Origin: Pyrinomonadaceae bacterium
Lineage (GTDB): Bacteria > Acidobacteriota > Blastocatellia > Pyrinomonadales > Pyrinomonadaceae
Assembly (NCBI GenBank): GCA_021228405.1
Contig: JAJQRF010000002.1
Span: 1,054,001 to 1,118,000, forward strand
Direction: 5' to 3'
DNA: 64,000 nt
In this document: piece after piece, positions 10,460 through 19,168 of the stretch
Layout of the letters: every line of letters starts with the position of its first letter
Numbering within the stretch: the first letter of the stretch is position 1
Program-made: the position numbers and the translations under genes
Notes under the pieces: generated by a model
What the model was told of the DNA's origin: nothing
The model's database searches: none
What the model saw: the letters and a program-made list of their open reading frames with translations, nothing else

Positions 10460-12262
10460 ATGCTTCCGGTATCAACTCAAAATCAAAAAAAACTCCTGTT
10501 GATCGCCCGACAGTCATTAGCGGACGTATTGGAAAAAACGCCCTCGGAGCTTGCCGCTTACTCGCAGGGAAGAAGGGCGAAGGAAGTTTCTGCAAACGTC
10601 CACGTTTGTATCTGGCGAAAAGGCAAGTTAAGAGCACACGGAATATCGCACTATTTTACGCTCGAAGACGGCGTTTATATGGCGACGGTTTATGCGCTCG
10701 AAGTTCCCGTCGATGACACCCTGCTTCTGGTTGGCGAACTGGAAGAACTGACCGTTGAAATTTTCGTCAAGACAGGCGAAACGCTCTTCAGCCCGCCGTC
10801 CGATCCTAACTCGAAAGATCATTTGAAGGCTTTTTCTCAAGGCATTTCATTAAAATTTAACGACGGTTTCTTCGATCTTTTGCCGACCACGATCATCACC
10901 GAAAAACTTTTTTCGTTCGACGAACAGCTAAATTATTTATTGAATCTGTGCGATCAGGAGCGTGATATTCTCAACGACGAGGAAAATCAAATATTTATCA
11001 CGGACTGGCTTCATATTTCGGAAACGAAAAATTCTTCGGATGAAATAACTACGTTCAAGCGGCGCAGATCGGAGAAACAAAATCCCGTTAATTATGAAAG
11101 CATTTTGAACGCCGCCGTTGCTTGCGGAAACAGGTTGGTAAATCAGCAATCGGTCAGAGGAATTTATACCTACGAGTATAATGCGCTCGAAAACCACATC
11201 AGCAACGAAGACTTTAACATTGTCAGAATGGCTGGAACGGCTTTCTCGATGACGATGCTTGCAGATTTCATAAAAACTGCCGGGTCCGGGCGGCGTTTCG
11301 AGAAAAGTGCGGCTTCGGCTATTCGCTATTTATTTACCTTAAGCAGTACAACGCCGTTCATAAAGGAAAGTCTTTTTATCGCGCAGGAAGAATACGGAAG
11401 ATTTAATTTTGTCGGTAAGTTGGGTTCGACGGCACTTGCTTTACTTGGCTTACAGTTCGGTTCTTTTTATGAAAAATACGCCGATCAGCGTCAGAAGTTG
11501 ACGAACACTATTCTCGGTATGCAAAATCAGGACGGCTCATACAACAGCTATGTTCCGACAAAGGTTTTACCGGTCAGCCCTAACCGAAAAGCGTCCGCAA
11601 ACTATTTTCCGGGCGAAGCGTTGCTGGCTTTTTGCTACGCGTTGCAAAATAATTTCGACAGGGATGTTGCCCGCAGTGTCGCTAAATCATTTCATTTCTA
11701 CAGAAAACATTTTACCGACGAACCGAACACCGCCTTTGTTTTGTGGCAAGCCAGTGCGTGGGCGATTTTTTATCGGCTGATGACCGAATCTGCGGCAATA
11801 AAAGAAATTGCTGATGAATATAAGGTTGAAAGTTCCGCTGTCGCGGATTTCGTCTATCAGCAGGCTGACTGGATTTTGCAGTTTCAACACGATTCGGCGA
11901 CCACCGATATTGAAGAATACATCGGCGGTTTTCCGAACGACACTGCGCCGAACAGTGTTTCGTCGTGTTATCTCGAAGCCGTTATCAGGGCGGCAGGATT
12001 GGCGTTTGAGCGCGGCGATGAACAGAAATTCGAGAAATATAAAGTTGCTTCGATAAAAGGTCTGGAATTTTTAATGAGGTTGCAGTTAAAGGAAGAAGAA
12101 TCTTTTCTTTTTCCCGAACCTATAATGGCAATCGGCGGAATATCGAGTAATCTGGTTTCGTTCAGATTACGCAACGACCGTGACCAGCACGCGATAACCG
12201 CTTTTATTGCCGCACTTGAAACTCCTTCGATATTCGACGATTTGCAAAAAGATCATAAATAA
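10460..12262 (+). CDS. AMMECR1-like domain fused to an alpha/alpha-toroid domain
   Basis: 600 residues from ATG 10460; no clear Shine-Dalgarno site. Residues 1-170 follow the AMMECR1 pattern: an LLLIARQSL helix, a beta hairpin KGKLRAHGIS where the family normally has LRGCIG, then ELEELTVEIFV and a GISLKFNDGFFDLLP stretch like the family's G-rich strand before LP. The signature Cys is missing. Residues 205-590 are paired helices with GMQNQDGSYNSY, like the QxxDGSW motif of prenyltransferase, terpene-cyclase and other alpha/alpha-toroid enzymes, and several AFxxAL helix pairs. It is the first gene of a tight + operon; the next gene starts 2 bases after its stop. Function unknown; the toroid may bind a lipid or peptide substrate. 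Domain calls are by pattern only. Confidence 0.72.
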   Translation: MLPVSTQNQKKLLLIARQSLADVLEKTPSELAAYSQGRRAKEVSANVHVCIWRKGKLRAHGISHYFTLEDGVYMATVYALEVPVDDTLLLVGELEELTVEIFVKTGETLFSPPSDPNSKDHLKAFSQGISLKFNDGFFDLLPTTIITEKLFSFDEQLNYLLNLCDQERDILNDEENQIFITDWLHISETKNSSDEITTFKRRRSEKQNPVNYESILNAAVACGNRLVNQQSVRGIYTYEYNALENHISNEDFNIVRMAGTAFSMTMLADFIKTAGSGRRFEKSAASAIRYLFTLSSTTPFIKESLFIAQEEYGRFNFVGKLGSTALALLGLQFGSFYEKYADQRQKLTNTILGMQNQDGSYNSYVPTKVLPVSPNRKASANYFPGEALLAFCYALQNNFDRDVARSVAKSFHFYRKHFTDEPNTAFVLWQASAWAIFYRLMTESAAIKEIADEYKVESSAVADFVYQQADWILQFQHDSATTDIEEYIGGFPNDTAPNSVSSCYLEAVIRAAGLAFERGDEQKFEKYKVASIKGLEFLMRLQLKEEESFLFPEPIMAIGGISSNLVSFRLRNDRDQHAITAFIAALETPSIFDDLQKDHK

Positions 12263-12264
12263 TT

Positions 12265-13197
12265 ATGAAATTTAAAGTTCTAATCTTTACTGTTTATAAA
12301 AATTTAGAATCTTTCCAACGAAGAGTGGATAACCGGACTTTATTATGGGGACTGGATGAAGCGAATATTGACTGGGAATTTCACCATCCCTGGAAACCGT
12401 TGCCCGATTTGAGCCGATTCGACGCGGTTTACAGTAGTTTCTACAGTCCGCATTTTTATAATTTTGTCTTTTACTGTAGAAAAGCCGAAGAAAAATGCAG
12501 GGAATACGGAATTCCCGTTATCAACAGCGCGGAAAATTTCAATCCCGGACATTCGTATTTTTTAAGAAAATGGCGCGAACAGAATATTCCCTGTCCGAGA
12601 TTTCAGACATTTTCCGATTTTGATGATGTGAAACTGAATTATCCGATGATTTTGCGTGTCGACGGCGTGCACCGGGGCTTGAGTATGCGTTTTGCCGAGA
12701 GTGAGGAAGAAGCACGAAATTATATTGCCGAACAAAGCATCGAAGAAGAACCGTTTAATATGGCGATCGAATTTATCGACACCTGTAATGCCGAAGGGTT
12801 TTATGAAAAAAGACGCTGTTACGTCGTCGGCGACACCGTAATTCCCGCTCACTTTTTGCGGTCGAAGAACCGTTTTGTCAATTATAAAGACTCCCTGCTC
12901 GATCCCTACACCTGTCTTAGAGACGGCGAATACATAAACGAGATCGACGACGGGCTTGATGTGGAGCTTCTGCACAAGGCGGCGAAGGCAACGGGATTTG
13001 AGATCATTACTCTGGATTATTCGATCAATCAAAACGGAGATTATTTTTTCTGGGAAGGAAACAGGCTTCGCGGCACCGCTGGCGACGACCGGATAAAGTG
13101 GCTCGGCATTCGTCCGCCCGATATGCAGTATGGAAACGCCGTGACGAAACTTATAACCGAAAAGATTGAAAATTATCGAAGTATCAAAACAATTTGA
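12265..13197 (+). CDS. ATP-grasp ligase, first of a tandem pair
   Basis: 310 residues. An N-terminal Rossmann-like pre-ATP-grasp domain (MKFKVLIFTVYKN...) is followed by the ATP-grasp fold: IPVINS and CPRFQTF linkers, LNYPMILRVDG (nucleotide-binding strand and Lys/Arg position), AIEFIDT, RRCYVVGD, and TLDYSINQNGDYFFWEGN with the acidic and Asn metal ligands (D-x-N...E-G-N). ATP-grasp enzymes make acyl phosphates and couple carboxylates to amines, thiols or hydroxyls. The size is in the range of peptide-modifying and D-Ala-D-Ala-type ligases. It starts 2 bases after the upstream stop, so the two genes are probably translationally coupled. Substrate unknown; close paralogue of the next gene. 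Confidence 0.85.
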   Translation: MKFKVLIFTVYKNLESFQRRVDNRTLLWGLDEANIDWEFHHPWKPLPDLSRFDAVYSSFYSPHFYNFVFYCRKAEEKCREYGIPVINSAENFNPGHSYFLRKWREQNIPCPRFQTFSDFDDVKLNYPMILRVDGVHRGLSMRFAESEEEARNYIAEQSIEEEPFNMAIEFIDTCNAEGFYEKRRCYVVGDTVIPAHFLRSKNRFVNYKDSLLDPYTCLRDGEYINEIDDGLDVELLHKAAKATGFEIITLDYSINQNGDYFFWEGNRLRGTAGDDRIKWLGIRPPDMQYGNAVTKLITEKIENYRSIKTI

Positions 13198-13214
13198 AAG
13201 GATTGAACGGATCA

Positions 13215-14195
13215 ATGCACATACTGATTTTAACACCGCATAAAAATCGCGAAAAAATAGACCGTTACGAAGCCGGCGAGTCGATGTTGCTCGCTCTGGA
13301 AGAAAATAAGATCACTTGGGATTATCATGCTCCGTGGGAAAAGTTCGAGGGCGATCTCGGGAAGTATGATGCCGTTTTGGTTTGGGCATACAACGGTAAA
13401 AAGCACAATATGATCTTCTGGGCAACCAAATTTGAAGCCGAGTGTGAAAAATTGGGGATCCCGGTCATAAACAGTATAAAAGGGTGTTTTTATTCGCATT
13501 CATACTGTTATAAAAAATGGAACGAAGCAAATATTCCGTGTCCCAAATATCAAAATTTTCAGACTCCCGAAGAACTTGATCTGAAATATCCGATAATTTT
13601 AAGAGTCGACGATCAGCACGAAGCCAAAAACGTTTTTCTGGCACATAATTATGAGGAAGCGGTGAGTATCTGTAAGGAACAACTCGAAAAATATATCAGC
13701 TCGGAGAAAAGCGATAAAATCACCCGTCCTTTAGACCTTGCCATCGAATACCAGGATGTCAGGGCAGAAGACGGTTATTATCACAAAAGACGAACGATCG
13801 TGATCGGCGATAAGCTAATCAGGCGCGAACACACCATTTCGGATAACTGGATAGTTAACATCGGCAATCGGGTTGCCAATGAACATTCGCGCTTGATGAA
13901 TCAGGATTTTTACGAGAACGGCGATACCGATGCCGATTTGGTATATAGAGCGGCAAAGGCTTTGGACAGCGACATCGTCGCGCTGGATTATACGATCAAG
14001 TCCGACGGCGAATATATATTTTGGGAAGGAAACAAAAATTTCAAAATGTATGGAAATAAAATCTTCGGTAAAGACGACATCAATCCGGCGACGGGCAGAA
14101 ATTATGAGCAAATGCGTTCGCTCGATCTGGCGGTCGGACGTGCTTTGGTTGATCTGATCTACAAAAGAGTCGAAAATCGTGCAGCAGCAAGTTAA
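13215..14195 (+). CDS. ATP-grasp ligase, second of a tandem pair
   Basis: 326 residues from ATG 13215. A TTG at 13194 would overlap the previous gene, but MHILILTPHKNRE aligns with the start of its paralogue and AAAGGA lies about 12 bases upstream, so 13215 is preferred. It carries the same landmarks: DAVLVWAYNGKKHN, IPVINS, CPKYQNF, YPIILRVDDQHEAK, AIEYQDV, KRRTIVIGD, ALDYTIKSDGEYIFWEGNKN. The fold and length match gene one, but the central loop is longer and the C-terminus carries an extra DINPATGRNYEQMR segment. Two divergent paralogues side by side suggest two successive or different couplings on one substrate, as in graspetide and other ATP-grasp pathways. The 3' end overlaps the next gene by 17 bases. 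Confidence 0.85.
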   Translation: MHILILTPHKNREKIDRYEAGESMLLALEENKITWDYHAPWEKFEGDLGKYDAVLVWAYNGKKHNMIFWATKFEAECEKLGIPVINSIKGCFYSHSYCYKKWNEANIPCPKYQNFQTPEELDLKYPIILRVDDQHEAKNVFLAHNYEEAVSICKEQLEKYISSEKSDKITRPLDLAIEYQDVRAEDGYYHKRRTIVIGDKLIRREHTISDNWIVNIGNRVANEHSRLMNQDFYENGDTDADLVYRAAKALDSDIVALDYTIKSDGEYIFWEGNKNFKMYGNKIFGKDDINPATGRNYEQMRSLDLAVGRALVDLIYKRVENRAAAS

Positions 14196-15786
14196 AAGCG
14201 GAATCGAAGAAGAACTTTTAAGGCTCATGAAAATGCGGCAAATACCCGGTTTGAGTATGCGTCTGGTTCGTGAGAATAAAGTTGTTTTCGACGCTGATCT
14301 GGGATTTGCCGATCTTGACTCGAAAACTCCTCTGACAAACAAAAATCTATTTAGAATCGGATGTTTGACAAAACCCGTTGCGGCTCTGGCAATCCTGATG
14401 CTTGAAAGAGAAGGCAAACTGGATTTGACCGACGCTGTTCAAAAATATATTCCTGAAATCGGCAATGTGCCCGGTATTTTTGACGGCAGAGAAATCAAGA
14501 TAGAACATTTGCTGTCGCATTCGGCGGGAGTCGCGCGGGGCGATTACTCTTCCGAAATTGTTTCGGAAGAGATTAAAATTAACCGAATCGCGGAAACGCC
14601 GCTTTGCTTTGCACCCGGCGAGCAATATAAATACTCAAACTGGGGATATTTTCTCGTCGGTCGCATTATTGCCAAAGCAAGCGGAATGTCGCCTTTCGCT
14701 TATATAAAAAAAGCGATTCTGTCGCCGCTGAAAATGTCTGCCACTTTTCTGCACGACGAGTTTACAGACGGTTTGAACGATATTGCGACGGGATATTGGA
14801 AAAAGTGGCATTTCGGAGATGCCGATTTATCGCAAAAATCCTGCGTGAGTCCGTGGTATCCGCTGGACGATTGTTCGGGCGGTTTAATTTCCAACGGCGA
14901 CGATTTCGCTAAATTTCTGGCGGCACTGAATACGGGCAAAAATGCCGGCGGGGAAATGGTTTTTGATTCCGGGATTCGTGAACGGCTGTTTACCTTGAGA
15001 ATGTCCAAAACCCGTTCCAAATTCAGTTGTTACGGATTTTTCGGACAAGCATATGAGGACGGAAATTTGATCTATTTTCCGGCGAGCAATTCGGGTTTTT
15101 CGGCATTTCTGTTTTGCTTTCCTTCGGAGCAGATCGGCGGAATCGCTTTTGCAAATCATTTAACGTGCAATAATGAACTGAAAGAAATGCTCGCTTTAAC
15201 ATTGGACGCGTTTTATCCGGATGAAAACAAATGTCATTTGAAAAGAAGCAAACAAACGCTGACGGGAACTTATCTGAGTCAGACAGGCAGATCGCTTTCT
15301 TTGTTTACGGACGATCAGGGCAATTCGACGATGGAGTTTGAAGGTGAAAAGAATGCGCTTTATCCGAATACCGTCAAAAGCTATTTTCAATCCGGCGGAC
15401 GTTTAAGGCGAAATATGCTTCGGACGACGAAGAAAAACGGAATGGTGAATACGGTCGAGATCGGTGCGGAACTTTTCAGAAATGCGGATTTACATCAAAA
15501 CATTGAAAGGAAAGTTTTCATCGGTTGGAACAGCATCGTCGGTATTTATAATTTTGCGCCGTTCGGAAATCTCGAAGTGTTAGTGCGCGAAGGACAGGTT
15601 TATTTAAATTTCGGCGTTATTTACGAATGTCGGCTGAAACATATCGGGCAAACTACGTTCAGGCAATTATCGGGACCGTTTCGTTATGAAGACATTACGT
15701 TTCAGATCGATCCCGAAAACAATCGAGCGGTAAGTTTTACGCTGAACGGTATGTTATTCAAGAGAATTAAAGATTTCGACACCTGA
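14179..15786 (+). CDS. Beta-lactamase/penicillin-binding-fold hydrolase with Cys in place of the catalytic Ser
   Basis: 535 residues from GTG 14179, which overlaps the previous stop. Residues 1-350 match the class C beta-lactamase/esterase family: GLSMRLVRENKVV, LFRIGCLTKP, LLSHSAGV, YKYSNWGYFLVGRII, and a late NSG around residues 304-306 in the KTG-box position. In the SxxK motif (62-65) the nucleophile codon is TGT, giving Cys62-Leu-Thr-Lys65; the YxN motif (Tyr152-Ser-Asn154) is intact. The C-terminal 170 residues are beta-rich and resemble the extra domain seen in many family members. The family hydrolyses or transfers acyl groups on esters, amides and peptides. A Cys nucleophile would favour thioester acyl transfer over hydrolysis, which suits a biosynthetic operon; that is inference. 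It contains no signal peptide, so it is probably cytoplasmic. Confidence 0.85.
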   Translation: MQQQVKSGIEEELLRLMKMRQIPGLSMRLVRENKVVFDADLGFADLDSKTPLTNKNLFRIGCLTKPVAALAILMLEREGKLDLTDAVQKYIPEIGNVPGIFDGREIKIEHLLSHSAGVARGDYSSEIVSEEIKINRIAETPLCFAPGEQYKYSNWGYFLVGRIIAKASGMSPFAYIKKAILSPLKMSATFLHDEFTDGLNDIATGYWKKWHFGDADLSQKSCVSPWYPLDDCSGGLISNGDDFAKFLAALNTGKNAGGEMVFDSGIRERLFTLRMSKTRSKFSCYGFFGQAYEDGNLIYFPASNSGFSAFLFCFPSEQIGGIAFANHLTCNNELKEMLALTLDAFYPDENKCHLKRSKQTLTGTYLSQTGRSLSLFTDDQGNSTMEFEGEKNALYPNTVKSYFQSGGRLRRNMLRTTKKNGMVNTVEIGAELFRNADLHQNIERKVFIGWNSIVGIYNFAPFGNLEVLVREGQVYLNFGVIYECRLKHIGQTTFRQLSGPFRYEDITFQIDPENNRAVSFTLNGMLFKRIKDFDT

Positions 15787-15797
15787 GGGAATTAGTT

Positions 15798-17021
15798 ATG
15801 ATGAAATTAAAAGATTCCGAATATAGATTCAATCCGTATGCGCCGGGTTTTTTCGATAATCCGTATCCTTTTTACGATCGGCTCAGGGAAAACGACCCGT
15901 ATCATCACAGTTTTATGGGCACCTGGATTTTGACCCGTTACGACGACATTCAGGAAGCTTTGGTAAACCCGAATTTGAGTTCGGATTTGCGCAACTGGGC
16001 GGGATTTGAAAAGCGTTACAAAGATCGGGAATCGATTCCGTGGTTTGTGACGCACTCTGTTTTGACCGTTGACCCGCCGCATCATAAACCCCTAAAAAAT
16101 CATTTAAATAAATCGTTTCTTGAAAGTTCGCTGAAAAAGCTGAATGCGCAGATTCCGGCGATTGTGAAACAAAAATTGGAAAAATTGGAAAAACTCGGTT
16201 CGTTCGATTTCATTCCCGAATTTGCCTTAGCCGTGCCGCTCGAAACGATCTATTACGTTTTCGGTATCGAGGAAGCGGATAAGCCCAAAGTCAAAAAATG
16301 GTCAACCGATATTTCAAAACTCATCGAACCGCTCCCGATTTTAGCTAACTTGGAAGCGGCAGACCAAAGCATTCAGGAATTTTCCCAATATTTAAAGGAA
16401 AAAATTCTGCAAACACAACTCGATCAAGCCGAAGACGAGCAGAGTTTTTTAACGAGCCTGTTTGAAAATCCGCACAGCGAATCTTTTGAAAAGGACGAAT
16501 ATATTTTGCCGAATCTGATCCTGATGTTTATGGCGGGACACGAAACGACGGTGAATCTGATCGGCAACGGCATTTTTGCTCTGCTTAATAATCCCGACCA
16601 GTTAAAATTGCTGTTGGAAAATCCTGAGCTGACGAGTTCGGCGGTCGAAGAAATGCTGCGCTACGATCCGCCGCAACAGTTGGCTTGGCGTTCGGCTTTG
16701 TGCGATTTGCAGATCGGCGAGCATAATTTTAAGAAAGGCGATCAACTGATGCTCTTGCTCGGATCGGCTAACAAAGACCCCGCGTATTTTTCAGACCCGC
16801 ATAAGTTTGATATTAAGAGAATGCCAAATCCGCATTTGTCTTTCGGCAAGGGGCAGCACAGTTGCTTAGGTTCCTGGCTGGCACGCTTGCAGGGGAAAAT
16901 CGCCATTCGTGAATTTGTCGAACGTTTTCCCGATATGGAAATTACCCCGGAAGGCGTGCGGTGGTTTTCAAATTTCAGCTTCCGAGGTCTTGAAAAAATG
17001 CCGATAGTAACTAATAACTGA
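15798..17021 (+). CDS. Cytochrome P450
   Basis: 407 residues, the usual size of a soluble bacterial P450. Oxygen-binding I-helix AGHETT at about residues 246-251, ExxR motif as EEMLR near 284, and the haem loop FGKGQHSCLGSWLAR with the proximal Cys near 356. GAGGGA upstream at 15785-15790 is the ribosome-binding site; a second ATG follows the first. It would hydroxylate or otherwise oxidise a substrate using electrons from a ferredoxin and reductase not encoded nearby. Its place directly before a fatty acyl-AMP ligase with a carrier domain suggests the substrate could be a carrier-bound fatty acyl chain, or the final product. Confidence 0.96.
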   Translation: MMKLKDSEYRFNPYAPGFFDNPYPFYDRLRENDPYHHSFMGTWILTRYDDIQEALVNPNLSSDLRNWAGFEKRYKDRESIPWFVTHSVLTVDPPHHKPLKNHLNKSFLESSLKKLNAQIPAIVKQKLEKLEKLGSFDFIPEFALAVPLETIYYVFGIEEADKPKVKKWSTDISKLIEPLPILANLEAADQSIQEFSQYLKEKILQTQLDQAEDEQSFLTSLFENPHSESFEKDEYILPNLILMFMAGHETTVNLIGNGIFALLNNPDQLKLLLENPELTSSAVEEMLRYDPPQQLAWRSALCDLQIGEHNFKKGDQLMLLLGSANKDPAYFSDPHKFDIKRMPNPHLSFGKGQHSCLGSWLARLQGKIAIREFVERFPDMEITPEGVRWFSNFSFRGLEKMPIVTNN

Positions 17022-17041
17022 CTAAAAAATTAGGTGAATCA

Positions 17042-19168
17042 ATGAGCGGAAACTTTAATGACCTGGTTTCTTTATTAGAAAGAAGACAACAACAGCAACC
17101 CGATCAACTGGCGTTTGAATTTGTCGTTAAAGATCAGTTGAACGGCGAACTTCTGACCTACGGCGAACTGGCGGACAATGCCAAACGCGTCGGCGCGATA
17201 CTGCAATCTTATCTCAAAGAAGGCGATGCGGTAATGTTGCTTTTGCGTCCCGGATTGCCTTTGATCTCTGCTCTTTTCGGGGCTTTTTACGCCAAAGCCG
17301 TTGCCGCATTGATACCGCCGCCCGTTGATAATCAAAGCCGAAATTTCTTTAAGTCCGTCACGCAGAATTTGTTGCCGCGTGTGATTATTACGACCGAAGC
17401 CGTTAAAAAAAATCTGGATGAACAGATTAAAGAAATACCTGTTTTGCAGAAATCGACGATTCTGACCGTGGAAGAAGCAATGCAGGCAACTCCGCTCGAC
17501 TGGAAGCCTGACGGACAAAATTCGGAAAAATCTCCGTGCCTGATCCAATACACTTCCGGTTCGACCAATTCGCCGAAAGGTGTCGTTCTGAGCCAGGAAA
17601 ACCTGATGCAGAACTCGATGGTTATCAAGCAGAGTTTCTTTCACACTTCAAAAAGTTACGGCGTGATCTGGCTTCCGCCTTATCACGATATGGGGCTGAT
17701 CGGCGGCATCATTCAACCCGTCTATTCGGGTTTCCCGACGACTCTGCTTTCACCGAAAACCTTTTTGCAAAAGCCGCTCAGGTGGTTGAAATTAGTCACC
17801 GAAAAAAAGGCGACGACCAGCGGCGGACCAAATTTTGCTTACGATCTGTGCGTGAAAAAGATTTCCGAATCCGAAAAGGAAGAACTCGATTTGAGTTCGT
17901 GGGAAGTCGCCTTCAACGGTTCGGAGCGCGTAAATCCGAAAACCATCGACGAGTTTTCAAATTTTTTCAAAAGCACGGGTTTCAGAAAAGGATCATTCCT
18001 TTCCTGCTACGGGCTGGCTGAATCCACGCTTTATGTGACGGGCGGTTTGAAAAGAGAAAAACCGCTTGTCGTCAAGGCTGAAAGAACTGCGCTGACAGAA
18101 AACAAATTTGACCAGTCGGCGGAAAACGATGCCGATCACATCGAACTCGTCAGTTGCGGTTTTCCCGCGTATGGTCAAGCGGTCAAAATCGTTTCGCCCG
18201 AAGGAAAAGTGTGCCGTCAGCACGAGATCGGCGAAATCTGGGTGTCTTCTCCGAGCAATGCCCTGGGCTATTGGATGGACGAATCGTCATCGGAAAAATT
18301 TTCAGCCGAACTGAATCCCTCGGACGGGAAGAAATATTTTCAAACGGGCGATCTCGGGTTCTTTTACAAAAACGAATTGTTCATCACGGGAAGAATAAAG
18401 GATTTACTTATTGTCAGAGGAAAAAATCATTATCATAACGACATTGAATACACGGTCAAAAATTCTCATCGGTCATTGAAGGAAGGAAAAGTCATAACCG
18501 TCGGCATCGAAAACAACGGCGGTCGGGATGAAAAACTGGTCGTCATTCACGAAATAAAAAACGGCGGATTGGAACAGCCGGAAAGTAACGAGATCATTGC
18601 GGCGATACGCGAACGCATTGCCGAAAAACATCAGATCGCGGCGAGCGAAATAATTTTAGTGAGATCGGGTGAAATCACCACAACCCGAAACGGAAAACAG
18701 GCACGTTTTGCGGCAAAGCAAAAATATCTGAACGGCGATTATAAAGTGATCGCTTCGTGGTCAAACGGCGAATCGTCCGAAAAACACTTGATAAACCACA
18801 TAGAAACGGCTCCGCAAACCGATTCTCTCCGCCGCGCCAAGCTTCCCGAATTGACGATACAGCCTGACAATCTGATGAAAACGAGAGAAGCGATAAAAGA
18901 TTGGCTGGCGCGGGCAGTCGCAAGCGAAGCAAAGATCGATCCGTCGGAAATAGACCAGAATCTGCATTTCGGGTTATACGGACTCGATTCTTTGAGTGCC
19001 GCAAGCATCGTGGCAGAGCTGGAAGACAGGCTCGGAAGCGAATACGAACTTAATGAAACGCTTTTGTGGGATTATCCCAATCTAAATTCGGCGAGCGATT
19101 ATCTTGCCCGTGAAGTTGTTCGGCATCATTCGCAAAAACAATGCTCCGAAACCGAATTACAAGTATGA
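17042..19168 (+). CDS. Fatty acyl-AMP ligase fused to an acyl carrier protein domain
   Basis: 708 residues. The adenylation core has YTSGSTNSPKGVVLS (about 170-184), the FAAL-typical WLPPYHDMGLIGGI, GGPNFAYDLC, SCYGLAEST and GDLGFFYKNELFITGRIKDLLIVRGKNHYHNDIE. FAALs activate free fatty acids as acyl-AMP and load them onto a carrier instead of CoA. At the C-terminus is a carrier domain with FGLYGLDSLSAASIV; Ser650 in GLDSL is the phosphopantetheine site. This is the chain-loading step of lipopeptide or polyketide pathways, but no ketosynthase, condensation or thioesterase domain is visible in the window, so the loaded chain must be passed to an unusual acceptor, perhaps via the neighbouring acyltransferase or Cys-hydrolase. 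The stop overlaps the next ATG (ATGA). Confidence 0.95.
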   Translation: MSGNFNDLVSLLERRQQQQPDQLAFEFVVKDQLNGELLTYGELADNAKRVGAILQSYLKEGDAVMLLLRPGLPLISALFGAFYAKAVAALIPPPVDNQSRNFFKSVTQNLLPRVIITTEAVKKNLDEQIKEIPVLQKSTILTVEEAMQATPLDWKPDGQNSEKSPCLIQYTSGSTNSPKGVVLSQENLMQNSMVIKQSFFHTSKSYGVIWLPPYHDMGLIGGIIQPVYSGFPTTLLSPKTFLQKPLRWLKLVTEKKATTSGGPNFAYDLCVKKISESEKEELDLSSWEVAFNGSERVNPKTIDEFSNFFKSTGFRKGSFLSCYGLAESTLYVTGGLKREKPLVVKAERTALTENKFDQSAENDADHIELVSCGFPAYGQAVKIVSPEGKVCRQHEIGEIWVSSPSNALGYWMDESSSEKFSAELNPSDGKKYFQTGDLGFFYKNELFITGRIKDLLIVRGKNHYHNDIEYTVKNSHRSLKEGKVITVGIENNGGRDEKLVVIHEIKNGGLEQPESNEIIAAIRERIAEKHQIAASEIILVRSGEITTTRNGKQARFAAKQKYLNGDYKVIASWSNGESSEKHLINHIETAPQTDSLRRAKLPELTIQPDNLMKTREAIKDWLARAVASEAKIDPSEIDQNLHFGLYGLDSLSAASIVAELEDRLGSEYELNETLLWDYPNLNSASDYLAREVVRHHSQKQCSETELQV

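Noticed and set aside
12562..13236. 224-residue - strand ORF over the first ATP-grasp gene
   Set aside because: Antisense shadow of a gene with intact ATP-grasp motifs.
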